64,000 nt of DNA from Gemmatimonadaceae bacterium (GTDB taxonomy: Bacteria > Gemmatimonadota > Gemmatimonadetes > Gemmatimonadales > Gemmatimonadaceae), in the NCBI GenBank assembly GCA_019637445.1, contig JAHBVS010000001.1:1895586-1959585 (forward strand), read 5' to 3'. Position numbers and translations under genes: made by a program. Below, one piece after another: positions 7,294 to 20,456 of the stretch. Below the pieces are notes generated by a model. That model did no database searches, was not told where the DNA came from, and saw nothing but the letters and a program-made list of their open reading frames with translations. Within the stretch, counting starts at the first letter, position 1, and every line of letters starts with the position of its first letter.

Positions 7294-10065
7294 ATGTCCT
7301 GGCGTTCCCTTCGCGCAGCGACCCTGCTCGCCGGCGCCTTCGCGCTGCCGCTCGCGGCACAGCAGCGGCTCACATCCCCGCAGCAGTTCTTCGGCCACGA
7401 GATCGGGGCCGACTACGTCCTCCCCAACTACTCGAAGTTCGCTGAGTACTGGACGAAGCTCGCCGGCGAGACGGACCGGATGGTGCTCGACACCATCGGC
7501 CTTACCGCCGAGGGCCGGCCCCAGCTCATGGCGATCGTCTCCTCGCCGGAGAACCTCCGGAACCGCGAGCGTTATCGGCAGATCGCCGAGCGCCTGGCGC
7601 GGGCCGAGGGCGTGACCGACGCGCAGGCGCGCCAGCTGGCCACCGAGGGCAAGGGCATCGTCTGGGTGGACGGCGGCCTGCACGCCACCGAGGTGCTGGG
7701 CGCGCAGCAGCTGATCGAGTCGAGCTGGCAGCTCATCTCCGGCAACGACGCGGAGACGACGCGTTTCCGCAACGACCTCATCGTGCTGTTCGTGCACGCC
7801 AATCCCGACGGGATGGAGCTCGTCAGCGACTGGTACATGCGGAACTCGAACCAGCGCCAGCGCTCCACCGGCGGCGTGCCGCGGCTCTACCAGAAGTACA
7901 TCGGGCACGACAACAACCGCGACTTCTACCTCGCGTCGCAGCCCGAGTCGGAGAACATGAACCGCGTGCTCTACACGGAGTGGTATCCGCAGGTGATGTA
8001 CAACCATCACCAGACGGGCCCGGCGGGCACCGTGATGTTCGCGCCGCCGTTCCGTGACCCGATGAACTTCAACATCCATCCGCTGATCCGCACAGGGCTC
8101 GACGTCGTCGGCGGCGCGATGCACAACCGCTTTGTGCAGGAAGACAAGGGCGGCGTGACCATGCGCCTCGGCGCCGGCTACTCCACCTGGTGGAATGGCG
8201 GCCTGCGCACGACGGTCTACTTCCACAACATGATCGGCCTGCTGACGGAGACCATCGGCAACCCGACGCCGATCTCGATTCCGTTCATCGCCTCGCGGCA
8301 GATTGGCAGCGCCGACCTCCCGCTGCCGGTGAAGCCGGGCGAGTGGAAGTTCCGCCAGTCGGTCGAGTATTCGGTGACGGCCAACAAGGCCGTGTGGGAC
8401 GTCGTCGCACGCAACCGCGAGACCTTCCTGTACAACATCTGGAAGATGGGCAACGACCGAATCGCCGAGGGCAATCGCGACAGCTGGACCGTGTGGCCCA
8501 AGCGCATCGCGGCGGCGGAGGCCAAGATCGACGCCGAGAACCGTGCGCGCCGCGCGCAGCAGCAGGGCGACAACCCGATGGCCTTCCTCGGCGGCTTCGG
8601 CAACGCGGCGCAGTCGCGCAGCGGGGCCGCCGCGCAGGAGATGATGGCTGTGCTCGCCGATCCGGCGAAGCGCGACCCGCGGTCCTACGTGATCCCGGCG
8701 GACCAGCGTGACTTCCCGACGGCGGTGCGCTTCATCGTCGCGCTGCAGAAGAACGGCATCGACGTGCATCGCGCCACGGCGGCGTTCTCGCACGGCGGCA
8801 AGCGCTATCCGGCGGGCTCGTACGTGGTGAAGGTCGGCCAGGCCTTCGGCGCGCACGTGCTCGACATGTTCGAGCCGCAGGATCATCCGAATGACTTCCG
8901 GATCCCCGGCGGCCCGCCGACGCCGCCCTATGACAACGCCGGCTGGACCTTGGCGATGCAGATGGGCGTGAAGTACGACCGCGTGATGGACGCGATTGAT
9001 GGGCCCTTTGAGAAGATCGCGCCGACCAACCGCGTGTCGCCGATGGCTGGCACCGTCGCGAGCGGCTCCACTTGGGCACTATCGGGCGCGACCAACGACG
9101 CGTTCATCGCCGTGAATCGCCTGCTGAAGGCCAACGTGGCGGTGTCGCGCAAGGCGGACGGCAGCTGGATCATCCCGGCGACGGGCGCGAGCCGCCCGAT
9201 TGTCGAGCGCGCCGCGCGTGAGCTCGGGCTCTCGTTCACGGCCGGCAACGCCAGCGGCGCCACGCCCGTGAAGGCGATGCGCATCGCGCTCTGGGACCGT
9301 TACGGCGGCTCCATGCCCAGCGGCTGGACGCGCTGGCTGCTCGAGCAGTACGAGTTCCCGCACACGGTGGTGTTCCCGCAGGAGCTCGACGCCGGCAACC
9401 TGAACGCCAAGTACGACGTCATCATCTTCCCCGACGGCGCCATTCCCGCCATGCGTTCCGGCGACGGCCCGGGCGGTGGCCGCGGATTCGGCGGTGGTGG
9501 CCCGAACCCCGAGTCCGTGCCCGAGGAGTGGCGCAAGGCGCTGGGCAACGTGACACAGGAAACCACGCTGCCGCAGCTCAAGCGCTTTGTGGAGGCCGGC
9601 GGTGCGGTCATCACGATCGGCAGCTCCACCAACATCGCCGGACACTTCGGCCTGCCGATGAGCGACCACCTGGTGCAGAAGATGCCGGACGGTGGCGAGC
9701 GTGGGCTGGGCAGCGAGCAGTTCTACGTGCCGGGTTCGTTGCTCGAGGTCGCGGTGAACAACCAGACCGCCGGGGCGATGGGGATGGAGGACCGCGCCAT
9801 CGTGATGTTCGACAACAGCCCCGTGTTCCGCCTGGCGCCCGATGCGGTGGCCAAGGGCGTGACGCCGATTGCCTGGTTCGACACGGCGACGCCGCTGCGT
9901 AGCGGCTGGGCCTGGGGCGAGAACTTCCTCGAGGGTGGCGTGGCGGCCGCCGATGCCAAGGTCGGACGCGGCATGGTCCGGCTGATCGGCCCCGAGGCGC
10001 TGTTCCGCGCGCAGCCGCACGGGACGTTCAAGTTGGTGTTCAACGGGTTGATCGGGACCCGCTAA
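7294..10065 (+). CDS. Secreted M14-family zinc carboxypeptidase, large form
   Basis: The protein has 923 residues from the ATG that gives a clean signal peptide (MSWRSLRAATLLAGAFALPL, then AAQQ). The frame is open further upstream, but that extension would mask the signal. The zinc site is visible as HATE (His130, Glu133) and a downstream NHHQTG segment (His238/239), with HANPDGMELV between them. Only about the first 420 residues form the peptidase domain. The rest is a long C-terminal region with a beta-rich and a flavodoxin- or GATase-like look (YDVIIFPDGAIP), as in large bacterial M14 proteins of unknown substrate. It lies divergent from the M24 gene and is followed by a secreted propeller gene 28 bp downstream. 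Confidence 0.88.
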   Translation: MSWRSLRAATLLAGAFALPLAAQQRLTSPQQFFGHEIGADYVLPNYSKFAEYWTKLAGETDRMVLDTIGLTAEGRPQLMAIVSSPENLRNRERYRQIAERLARAEGVTDAQARQLATEGKGIVWVDGGLHATEVLGAQQLIESSWQLISGNDAETTRFRNDLIVLFVHANPDGMELVSDWYMRNSNQRQRSTGGVPRLYQKYIGHDNNRDFYLASQPESENMNRVLYTEWYPQVMYNHHQTGPAGTVMFAPPFRDPMNFNIHPLIRTGLDVVGGAMHNRFVQEDKGGVTMRLGAGYSTWWNGGLRTTVYFHNMIGLLTETIGNPTPISIPFIASRQIGSADLPLPVKPGEWKFRQSVEYSVTANKAVWDVVARNRETFLYNIWKMGNDRIAEGNRDSWTVWPKRIAAAEAKIDAENRARRAQQQGDNPMAFLGGFGNAAQSRSGAAAQEMMAVLADPAKRDPRSYVIPADQRDFPTAVRFIVALQKNGIDVHRATAAFSHGGKRYPAGSYVVKVGQAFGAHVLDMFEPQDHPNDFRIPGGPPTPPYDNAGWTLAMQMGVKYDRVMDAIDGPFEKIAPTNRVSPMAGTVASGSTWALSGATNDAFIAVNRLLKANVAVSRKADGSWIIPATGASRPIVERAARELGLSFTAGNASGATPVKAMRIALWDRYGGSMPSGWTRWLLEQYEFPHTVVFPQELDAGNLNAKYDVIIFPDGAIPAMRSGDGPGGGRGFGGGGPNPESVPEEWRKALGNVTQETTLPQLKRFVEAGGAVITIGSSTNIAGHFGLPMSDHLVQKMPDGGERGLGSEQFYVPGSLLEVAVNNQTAGAMGMEDRAIVMFDNSPVFRLAPDAVAKGVTPIAWFDTATPLRSGWAWGENFLEGGVAAADAKVGRGMVRLIGPEALFRAQPHGTFKLVFNGLIGTR

Positions 10066-10093
10066 GCAACCCTGCGGCGGAGGGGGCGGTCCA

Positions 10094-11236
10094 ATGCTCG
10101 TGCTCCCTTCGCCGACTCGAATGCTTGTCTCCTGCGCCGTCGTGCTCTTGGTCCTCGGACCAGCGAGCGCGGCGGCGCAGGCCATTTCACTCACGCGCCC
10201 CGTGGCGCAGTTCGCGGAACCGTTCAGCTCCGTGCGCGGCGTGCGGGAACTCCCGGACGGCCGCGTCTTGGTGGCGGACTACATCGAGAATCGTGTGGCG
10301 CTCGTGGACCTCTCGCGCGGCACGAGCGTCGACGTGCTGACCGACGGCGGCGGTCCGCGCAACGTGCGGCTCCCGATGGGTCTGGTCGCACTCGGCGATT
10401 CCACGGCGGTGCTGGACGTGGGCAACTCACGCCTTGTCGTGGTTGCGCCAGATGCAGCGGTGGTGCGGGCGACCGTCGTGGAACGCCCTGGCCGGATGGG
10501 CGTGCGCGGCCTACTACGTGATGGGTCCTGGGCGTACGCCGTGCCGGCCTGGGCCGAGGGGCCAGCCGCGCTGCCGGATGACTCGGTACGCATCGTGGCG
10601 TGGCAGCCCGGCAGCGATCGCGAGACCACGCTGTTCACGGTGCAGGGCACGCGGTACCGCAAGGACCGAAGCCCGTCGCAGGAACCGCGTATCCCCACCG
10701 TCGGCTTCGCAGGTCAGGATGCGTGGCTCGTGACTGCGGACGGCGGCATCCGCGTGGTCCGGCACTCTCCCTACCGGGTGGAGCGGCGTGCGCCGGACGG
10801 CACGTGGAGTCGCGGCCCCGTGCAGGCGGCCGAGCCGCGGCCGGTCACGCCTGCGGACAAGCGTCGATTCGTCAGGGAGTTTGCTGCGACGAACCCCATT
10901 TCCGGGCGCGGCGAAAACGGTGGAATGGGTCGCGACGCGCTCCCGGACGACCGACAGGTCGCGCGGCAGGTGGAGATCACCGAATGGGCCGTGTCGCACG
11001 CGTCCTTCCAGGCGAACGGCGTGTTCGCCGCGCCAGGAAATCGCCTATGGGTTTCGCGCGACGGCGACCCGACGCGGCCTGCGCGATACGACGTATTCGA
11101 CGGCGAGGGTCGCCGTGTGCAGGAGGTGACGCTGCCGGCAGGACGTCGCGTGGTGCAGGTGACGTCGCGTGGGGTGTACGTGCTCCGTGAGAACGCGGAT
11201 GGCGAACAGTTTCTGGAGCGCTACGCGTTGCCCTGA
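10094..11236 (+). CDS. Secreted NHL/six-bladed beta-propeller protein
   Basis: The 380-residue protein has an N-terminal signal peptide (VLLVLGPASAAAQA). Propeller-like repeats follow, for example VRGVRELPDGRVLVADYIEN and LVALGDSTAVLDVGNSRLVV. These resemble NHL-type blades found in many secreted or periplasmic binding proteins. No catalytic motif is evident, so the ligand is unknown. A purine-rich GGAGGGGG at about 10079-10086 lies eight bases before the ATG, one of the better ribosome sites in the window, and fixes this start. An internal ATG nine codons on is the alternative. The gene directly follows the M14 peptidase and may be co-transcribed with it. Confidence 0.72.
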   Translation: MLVLPSPTRMLVSCAVVLLVLGPASAAAQAISLTRPVAQFAEPFSSVRGVRELPDGRVLVADYIENRVALVDLSRGTSVDVLTDGGGPRNVRLPMGLVALGDSTAVLDVGNSRLVVVAPDAAVVRATVVERPGRMGVRGLLRDGSWAYAVPAWAEGPAALPDDSVRIVAWQPGSDRETTLFTVQGTRYRKDRSPSQEPRIPTVGFAGQDAWLVTADGGIRVVRHSPYRVERRAPDGTWSRGPVQAAEPRPVTPADKRRFVREFAATNPISGRGENGGMGRDALPDDRQVARQVEITEWAVSHASFQANGVFAAPGNRLWVSRDGDPTRPARYDVFDGEGRRVQEVTLPAGRRVVQVTSRGVYVLRENADGEQFLERYALP

Positions 11237-11288
11237 GGGGAAGAGCTTCGCGCCGCGTGTCCGCGCTGCCGGCGCGTATCTTTGGCCG

Positions 11289-11693
11289 ATGCATCAGCGC
11301 CTGCCAATCGCCCTGCTGGGGCTCGGGGCCATCTCCGTGGCGACCGCATACGGATTGGCGTTCGGCGAGGTCACCGGCGCTCTGGGTCCCTGGTGCCTGG
11401 CCTTCGGTGCCATGCTCACGCTGGCAGGATTGGGATTGCTCGGCGCCGGACCGCGCGCGCCGCGCCTGCAGGCCGCCGTGCTGCTGGCCTGCTCCTTCAC
11501 CTTCGCGGGCTTCGCGCTCGCGCTTGCGGCGGCGGCCCCCGAGGCTGCCGGGCCGATGTTGCTCGGCCTTCCGCGATCCACTGCAGTGCTCCTGCTGCTT
11601 GCGGGCGCCGTGCCGTTGATCCTCCTGCCGCTGGCCTACGCCTGGGCCTTCCCGCGTGAGGTTGATCGCGCGGACACCGCGAGTCGGGACTGA
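11289..11693 (+). CDS. Small four-helix integral membrane protein
   Basis: I do not recognise the family. The 134-residue protein is almost entirely hydrophobic, with four likely transmembrane helices (beginning PIALLGLGAISVATAYG, CLAFGAMLTLAGLGLLG, AAVLLACSFTFAGFALAL and AVLLLLAGAVPLILLPLA) and a short charged tail. The ATG at MHQRLP was chosen because the sequence upstream in this frame is charged and overlaps the propeller gene. Its stop lies seven bases before the GTG start of the symporter gene, so the two are probably translated from one message. A role accessory to the symporter is possible but unproven. Confidence 0.6.
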   Translation: MHQRLPIALLGLGAISVATAYGLAFGEVTGALGPWCLAFGAMLTLAGLGLLGAGPRAPRLQAAVLLACSFTFAGFALALAAAAPEAAGPMLLGLPRSTAVLLLLAGAVPLILLPLAYAWAFPREVDRADTASRD

Positions 11694-11700
11694 CGTCATC

Positions 11701-13158
11701 GTGTCTCGCCAATCCGTCATCGTCGCCGTCGGCCTCGCGTACTTCCTTGCCTGCGCGGGCATCGGCTGGCTGGCCGCACGCCGCACGCGCACGGCCGAGG
11801 ACTTCTTCGTGGCCGGTCGGAGCATCGGCCTGCTGCCGTTCGCGCTCGCGGCGATGGCCTCCACGCTCTCGGGCTTCGCCTTCATCGGTGGGCCGGGACT
11901 CGTGTACGCCGTCGGCTTCACCGCCGTGTTCATCATCCTGCCGGCGGCGCTGACGAACACCTACGGCGCGCTGGTGCTCGGCAAACGAATGCGTGAGCTC
12001 GGGGCCGCGCAGGGCCTCGTCACCATCCCCGACGCGATCGGCCACCGGTACAAATCGCGCGCGGCGCAGGGCCTGAGCGCCATCGCGATCGTCGTCGGCA
12101 TCGTCGGCTACCTCGCGACGAATGTGCTCGCGCTTGGCCTGGTGGTGGACGTGCTGTTCGGTGTCGGTCTCACGACTGGAATCTGGATCGGGGCGCTGGT
12201 CACACTCGCGTACTCAGCCAGTGGTGGAATCCTCGCCGGCATCTGGGTCGATGTCTTCCAAGGCAGCCTGATGGCCGTGGCGAGCAGCACCGTATTCGTG
12301 TTTGCGCTGGACTCCGGCAACGGGCTCTCGGCGATGACGCGCGCGATTGCAGCCATCGACCCGCAGTTTCTTGGGCCCTGGGGCAGCCGGGGGGCGATGG
12401 TCGCGCTGAGCTTCTTCTTCGTATTCGCGGTGGGTTCACTCGGTCAGCCGCACATCGCGCACAAGTACTACATGCTGAAGGACCCACGTCGCCTGCGTTG
12501 GTATCCCGCACTGATGACCGTGGCGATGCTGCTCGCGCAGCTGCTCTTCGTCGGCGTGGGCGTGGCGATGAAGGCCCTGGTGGTCGGCGGGTCGATCGAG
12601 CCCTTGGCTCGCCCTGACGACGCCACGCCGAGCTTCCTCCTGCGCTACGTGCCGGCCGTGGTAGCCGCGCTGGTGTTCGCCGGCGTAGCCGCCGCCATCA
12701 TGAGCACCGTGAACTCGTTCCTGAGCATCGGCGCGGCCGCCATCACGCACGACCTGCCAAAGGCACTCGGGCGCCAGACTGACGCGGCAACGTTGCTACG
12801 CCGCGCACGCGCGTGGACGATTGTCCTGAGCGTGGCGGGTGCGCTCACGGCACAACTGAGTGGCACTCTCGTCGCCTTCCTGGGGATCTTCGGCTACGGC
12901 CTCTTCGCCTGCACGCTGGTGCCGGCTCTCGCGATTGGCCTCACGTGGGAAGGCGGCACACGCAACGCCGCGGTCGCCAGCATCGTCACGGGATTGCTGC
13001 TCACGCTTGGCTTGGAAACCGCGGCATTCATTCGTTGGCTCACGCTGCCTGCGGGCGTCACGGTCACCGGACTGACGCTGGTGACGACCATCCTGGTGTA
13101 CGTCGGGATCAGTACCCTGGACGGCGAGGGAGGAGAAAGGATGAAGGATGAAAGGTGA
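11701..13158 (+). CDS. Sodium:solute symporter (SSS family)
   Basis: The protein has 485 residues with about thirteen hydrophobic segments. It has SSS-family hallmarks: an early FLACAGIGWLAARRTRTAED segment with the following FFVAGRSIGLLPFALAAMAS, and a conserved AAAIMSTVNSFLSIGAAAITHD stretch. SSS carriers import a solute with sodium. The substrate is uncertain, although the N-terminal pattern resembles the PutP/acetate-type branch more than SGLT. The GTG at 11701 follows the preceding stop by seven bases; an ATG 15 codons upstream would overlap the previous gene. The last codons (RMKDER) and the stop are encoded by the first arm of the long hairpin at 13143-13207, so the C-terminus may have been altered by that element. 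Confidence 0.85.
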   Translation: MSRQSVIVAVGLAYFLACAGIGWLAARRTRTAEDFFVAGRSIGLLPFALAAMASTLSGFAFIGGPGLVYAVGFTAVFIILPAALTNTYGALVLGKRMRELGAAQGLVTIPDAIGHRYKSRAAQGLSAIAIVVGIVGYLATNVLALGLVVDVLFGVGLTTGIWIGALVTLAYSASGGILAGIWVDVFQGSLMAVASSTVFVFALDSGNGLSAMTRAIAAIDPQFLGPWGSRGAMVALSFFFVFAVGSLGQPHIAHKYYMLKDPRRLRWYPALMTVAMLLAQLLFVGVGVAMKALVVGGSIEPLARPDDATPSFLLRYVPAVVAALVFAGVAAAIMSTVNSFLSIGAAAITHDLPKALGRQTDAATLLRRARAWTIVLSVAGALTAQLSGTLVAFLGIFGYGLFACTLVPALAIGLTWEGGTRNAAVASIVTGLLLTLGLETAAFIRWLTLPAGVTVTGLTLVTTILVYVGISTLDGEGGERMKDER

Positions 13159-13207
13159 ACGGCGATGCGGACTCTGGCTCCGCATCGCCGTTCACCTTTC
13201 ATCCTTC
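13143..13207. terminator. 28-bp perfect inverted repeat between convergent genes; likely bidirectional terminator
   Basis: Bases 13143-13170 are a perfect reverse complement of 13180-13207, giving a 28-bp stem with a nine-base loop. The arm begins GAAGGATGAAAGGTGAAC. It contains the symporter stop codon and lies six bases before the stop of the convergent acyl-CoA dehydrogenase gene. Position and symmetry fit a terminator serving both strands. The stem is far longer than a usual intrinsic terminator and has no U tract. The G(A)AGGATGAA character is shared with the metF/metH hairpin, which suggests a repeat family. Confidence 0.75.
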
Positions 13208-13212
13208 CTCCT

Positions 13213-14379
13213 TCATCTCAACATCCCCTTCGCGATCGTCGAGAGCTGCATGTTCGACGTCCCCTCGTAGATCGTCCCGATCTTCGCATCGCGATAGAAC
13301 TTCTCGACGGGATAGTCCTTCGTATAGCCGTAGCCTCCGAACAGCTCCACGCAAAGCGAGGTCACGCGCTCGGCCACCTGCGAGCTCAACAGCTTGGCCA
13401 TCGCGCCAGCCTGGGCGATGTCTTGTCCCGAATCGCGCATGCGCGCCGCGTTGTAGACCATCAGCCGCGCGGCCTCCAGCTCCGTCGCCGCCTGCGCCAG
13501 CTGGAACTGGATGCCCTGGAACTCCACCAGCGGCTTGCCGAACTGCTGCCGCTCCTTGAGGTAGGCAATCGCCGCGTCCATCGCGCCCTGCGCCACGCCG
13601 ATCATCTGCGCGCCGATGCCGACACGCCCCTCGTTGAGCGACGAGATCGCCAGCTTGTACCCCTGGCCCACCGGGCCGAGCACGTTGAAGTCGGGCACGA
13701 AGACATCCTCGAGGATCAGCTCCGTCGTGCTCGACGCGCGGATGCCCAGCTTGTCCTCCTTCTTGCCTACGGAGAACCCGGCCATCTCGCGCTCCACCAC
13801 GAACGCCGTGATGCCCTTGTAGCCCTTGTCCGGATCCACCGTCGCGAAGACCACGAACAGTCCGGCCTCCGCGCCATTCGTGATCCACAGCTTGCGGCCG
13901 TTCAGCACCCAGCCATCGCCCTTGCGCACGGCACGCGTCTGCAAGGCGAAGGCGTCGGAGCCACTCGACGCCTCGGAGAGCGCGTAGGCCCCGATGGTCT
14001 CCGTCGCCAGGCGCGGCATCCACTTGCTGAGCTGCTCGGGCGTGCCGCCGGCGAGCAGCGGATGCGCGACCAGCGTGTTCTGCACGTCCACCATGATCGC
14101 CGACGCGCCGTCCGCCTTGGAGATCTCCTCAACAGCCAGCGTCACCATCATCACCGAGCCGCCGGCACCGCCGTAACGCTCGGGCGTCTGGATGGCCATC
14201 AGGCCCATCTCGAAATAGGCCTTGATGAGACCGGGGTCGAGCTTCGCTTCGCGCTCCATCGCCATCACGCGCGGGCGCACTTCGCCGTTCACGAACTCGG
14301 CGACGGCGTCCTTGAATGCTTGCTCGTCCTCCGACAACGAGGTCAGCGGGGGATGGCCGACGAGCGTGTCCTGGGTCAT
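13213..14379 (-). CDS. Acyl-CoA dehydrogenase (short-chain, butyryl-CoA type)
   Basis: The protein has 388 residues from ATG at MTQDTLVGHPP, the usual family length. The frame is open 82 codons further upstream, but that part is low-complexity and Arg-rich and was rejected. Family signatures are clear: an AYALSEASSGSDAFAL segment for FAD/substrate binding, a KLWITNG segment, ELFGGYGYTKDYPVEKFYRD, and IYEGTSNMQ near the C-terminus with the catalytic-base Glu at about residue 372. The enzyme oxidises acyl-CoA to trans-2-enoyl-CoA, passing electrons to electron transfer flavoprotein in the cytoplasm. Chain length is inferred from overall resemblance to butyryl/short-branched-chain enzymes. It is a single gene with no beta-oxidation partners nearby. 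Confidence 0.92.
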   Translation of the reverse strand: MTQDTLVGHPPLTSLSEDEQAFKDAVAEFVNGEVRPRVMAMEREAKLDPGLIKAYFEMGLMAIQTPERYGGAGGSVMMVTLAVEEISKADGASAIMVDVQNTLVAHPLLAGGTPEQLSKWMPRLATETIGAYALSEASSGSDAFALQTRAVRKGDGWVLNGRKLWITNGAEAGLFVVFATVDPDKGYKGITAFVVEREMAGFSVGKKEDKLGIRASSTTELILEDVFVPDFNVLGPVGQGYKLAISSLNEGRVGIGAQMIGVAQGAMDAAIAYLKERQQFGKPLVEFQGIQFQLAQAATELEAARLMVYNAARMRDSGQDIAQAGAMAKLLSSQVAERVTSLCVELFGGYGYTKDYPVEKFYRDAKIGTIYEGTSNMQLSTIAKGMLR

Positions 14380-14536
14380 GACGTTCGGTCTACGGGGAGA
14401 AGGGCGCGCGGACCGGGCCGCGCCGTCATCGAAAGATACCGCATCCCGGTGCCCGAATGGGTCTGCGTCGCTCTGCGACGACCGGCACGCGACGGTGGCG
14501 ACGCTGGCGACGCTGGCGCGACGCGCCGGCGCAAGG

Positions 14537-15694
14537 TCAGAACGTCGGGTCCCAGAATCCCGGCGATGGACGCCCGAACAGGTAGCCCTGCAGCAGGTCG
14601 GCGCCGAGCCCGGTGAGCGTCTCACACTCAGCCTTGGTCTCGATGCCCTCCGAGATCACGCGCATCCCAAGGTCCGCGCAAAGCGTGGTCATCGCCTTCA
14701 CCACGCGCTGTTTGGTCGGATTGCGGTCGATGCCGTCCACCAGCGAACGATCAAGCTTCACGAACTCCGGGCTCAGCTGCGTGAACGACGACAATCCGGC
14801 GTAGCCCGTGCCGAGATCGTCGACCGCCAGCCGGTACTTGAGTAGTCGCAAGTCACGGACGATGTCGGTGATGTCACCCATCTTCTCAATGCTTGCCCGC
14901 TCGGTGATCTCGAGGATCACGCGGTCGGCGTACGGCGCCAGTGGCGAACCGATGCCGTGCAGCGAGGGGTTGAGCAGGTCCGGCGGATGCACGTTCACGA
15001 AGAGCAGTGCCTCGTCCGGCAGGTCGGTGGCGCGTGCGGCGATGCGCTCGTAGATGCTGCGTGTGAGTTCCTCGTGCCGTCCGAGCAGGCTGGCGGTGCC
15101 GAGCAGCGCCTCGGGGTGCTCCAGCGTCGGCTCGGTCGAGCGCACCAAGGCCTCGAAGCCCACCGCCCGCTGTTCCTTCAGCGAGACGATGGGGTGAAAG
15201 ACCATGGTCAGTTTGGCGAGGGCTCGCGAGAACCCCTCGTGCAGCGCCTGCTCGTCGTCCACGGGCAGGGTGCGGCTTCCACGGAGCGCGAATGCCTCGC
15301 GCTTGAGCCGGGCGAGATCGGCCAGCAGCACGGCGCGGGTGATCGCTTCGATCAGCTCGCGCGGGCCCACGGGCTTCAGCAGGTAGCGGTGCGCGCCCCA
15401 CGCCATGGCATCAATGGCCGTCTGCAGCGACGGGCCGCCAGTGATCAGGATGACCGGCGTGTCCAGATCCCGCTCGCGAATGGCCTTCAGCAGGTCCAGC
15501 CCGCTCATCCCGTCCATGTTGATGTCGGACAGGATGGCGCTGTACGTGCGCGAGCCCAGTAGGGCGATCGCCTCCTCCGCCGAGGCCACGGAATCCACCG
15601 TGAAACCGGCACGGCTCAGCAACATGGACGACGACTGCAGCACGGCTGTGTCGTCGTCCACGAGCAGGACGCGGCGGTGACTTTCTGGGGTCAC
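14537..15694 (-). CDS. Response regulator with EAL domain, probable c-di-GMP phosphodiesterase
   Basis: The 385-residue protein has an N-terminal receiver domain with an acidic pocket DDD (13-15), phospho-acceptor Asp57 (SDINMDG) and conserved Lys107 (LLKP). A C-terminal EAL domain follows from about residue 150. Catalytic motifs are intact: FEALVR (EAL at 181-183), DDLGTGYAGLSSF, EGIET and LLQGYLFGRP. It should therefore hydrolyse c-di-GMP to pGpG under control of a sensor kinase. The start is GTG. No kinase adjoins; the PAS hybrid kinase at 22356 is a possible but unproven partner. The gap 14380-14536 upstream of the acyl-CoA dehydrogenase contains only a GC-rich run with nine-base repeats (GCGACGCTG). 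Confidence 0.92.
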   Translation of the reverse strand: MTPESHRRVLLVDDDTAVLQSSSMLLSRAGFTVDSVASAEEAIALLGSRTYSAILSDINMDGMSGLDLLKAIRERDLDTPVILITGGPSLQTAIDAMAWGAHRYLLKPVGPRELIEAITRAVLLADLARLKREAFALRGSRTLPVDDEQALHEGFSRALAKLTMVFHPIVSLKEQRAVGFEALVRSTEPTLEHPEALLGTASLLGRHEELTRSIYERIAARATDLPDEALLFVNVHPPDLLNPSLHGIGSPLAPYADRVILEITERASIEKMGDITDIVRDLRLLKYRLAVDDLGTGYAGLSSFTQLSPEFVKLDRSLVDGIDRNPTKQRVVKAMTTLCADLGMRVISEGIETKAECETLTGLGADLLQGYLFGRPSPGFWDPTF

Positions 15695-15744
15695 GGACAG
15701 GGGGCTTGGGGACAGGGAACTTACGCTCGTCGCGCGGCGAACGC

Positions 15745-19481
<3,737 letters not shown>

Positions 19482-19485
<4 letters not shown>

Positions 19486-20408
19486 GCGGCACCGCCCTTG
19501 CTTCCGTCCTCCGTCCTCCGTCCTTCGTTGGCCTGCGGGCCAGGCTGGGCCCGGAGCCCCAGCAGGTGGCAGATCGCGTACGCCAGATCCGCCCGGTTCA
19601 ACGTATAGAAGTGGAACTCCGTCACGCCCGCCTGAGAGAGCTGTGTCACCTGCTCGGCCACCAGCGAGGCGGCCACGAGCTTCCGTGTGTCGGGGTCATC
19701 CTCCAGTCCGTCGAAGTGCCGCGCAAACGATGGGGGAATGGCTGCGCCCGCCGTCTTCGCGAACTTCGCCGTCTGCACGAAGTTCGTCACCGGCATGATG
19801 CCGGGTACGATCGGCGCCGTGATGCCGGCCTTGCGCGCGCGATCGACGAATCGGAGGAAGCTCCAGTTGTCGAAGAAGAACTGCGTGATGGCGCGCGTGG
19901 CGCCGGCGTCCAGCTTGCGTTTGAGGTTGTCGAGGTCGTCCTGCGGCGACTTCGCCTCGGGGTGCACCTCGGGATACGCGGCCACCGAAAGCTCGAAGTC
20001 GTGTCGCTTGCGCAGACCTTCGACCAGCTCGGCCGCGTAGGCGTAGCCACCCGGGGTCGGGAAATACGGCGCCTCGCTGCCGGGCACGTCGCCGCGCAGG
20101 GCCACCACGTGCCGGACGCCGGCGTTCCAGTAGTCCTCGGCCACCGCGTCGATTTCCTCTCGTGTGGCCGACACGCAGGTGAGATGCGCCGCCGGCGTCA
20201 GTGACGTTTCCTCGAGGATCCGATGCACCGTCTGGTGCGTGCGCTCGCGGGTGGAGCCGCCGGCGCCGTAGGTCACCGACACGAAGCGCGGCGCCAGGGG
20301 CGCCAGCCGCGTGATCGAGCGCCACAGCGTGGCCTCCATCTCCGCGGTCTTGGGCGGGAAGAACTCGAACGAGACTTGGAACGGCGTCGCTGCAGCGGGA
20401 GCGTTCAC
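19482..20408 (-). CDS. metF: Methylenetetrahydrofolate reductase
   Basis: The 308-residue protein starts [18 protein letters not shown] soon after the N-terminus. It continues with [37 protein letters not shown] and TQFFFDNW, all MetF signatures of the FAD-dependent (beta/alpha)8 barrel. It reduces 5,10-methylene- to 5-methyl-tetrahydrofolate, the substrate of the MetH encoded immediately downstream. The GTG at 20408 leaves 11 residues before the first conserved block. A second GTG at 20450 is in frame but lies inside a terminator-like hairpin next to the riboswitch, so I prefer 20408, although no clear ribosome site marks either. Expression is probably repressed by S-adenosylmethionine through the SAM-II element. 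Confidence 0.95.
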
Positions 20409-20428
20409 GGGAGTACCCAAAGCACGAA

Positions 20429-20456
20429 GGCCCGGAGCGTCGAGGCGCACCGGGCC
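20429..20456 (-). terminator. GC-rich hairpin directly after the SAM-II aptamer (possible attenuator)
   Basis: In the minus-strand transcript GGCCCGG (20456-20450) pairs perfectly with CCGGGCC (20435-20429) across a 14-base loop. A moderately U-containing stretch (UUCGUGCUUU) follows. The stem begins at the base after the aptamer pseudoknot, so the two could communicate. The U tract is imperfect, and a purely translational mechanism, as known for SAM-II, is the alternative. Confidence 0.4.

Noticed and set aside
6934-8886. A 650-codon minus-strand frame across the M14 peptidase
   Set aside because: It is complementary to a well-conserved secreted peptidase and has no recognisable fold or signal.
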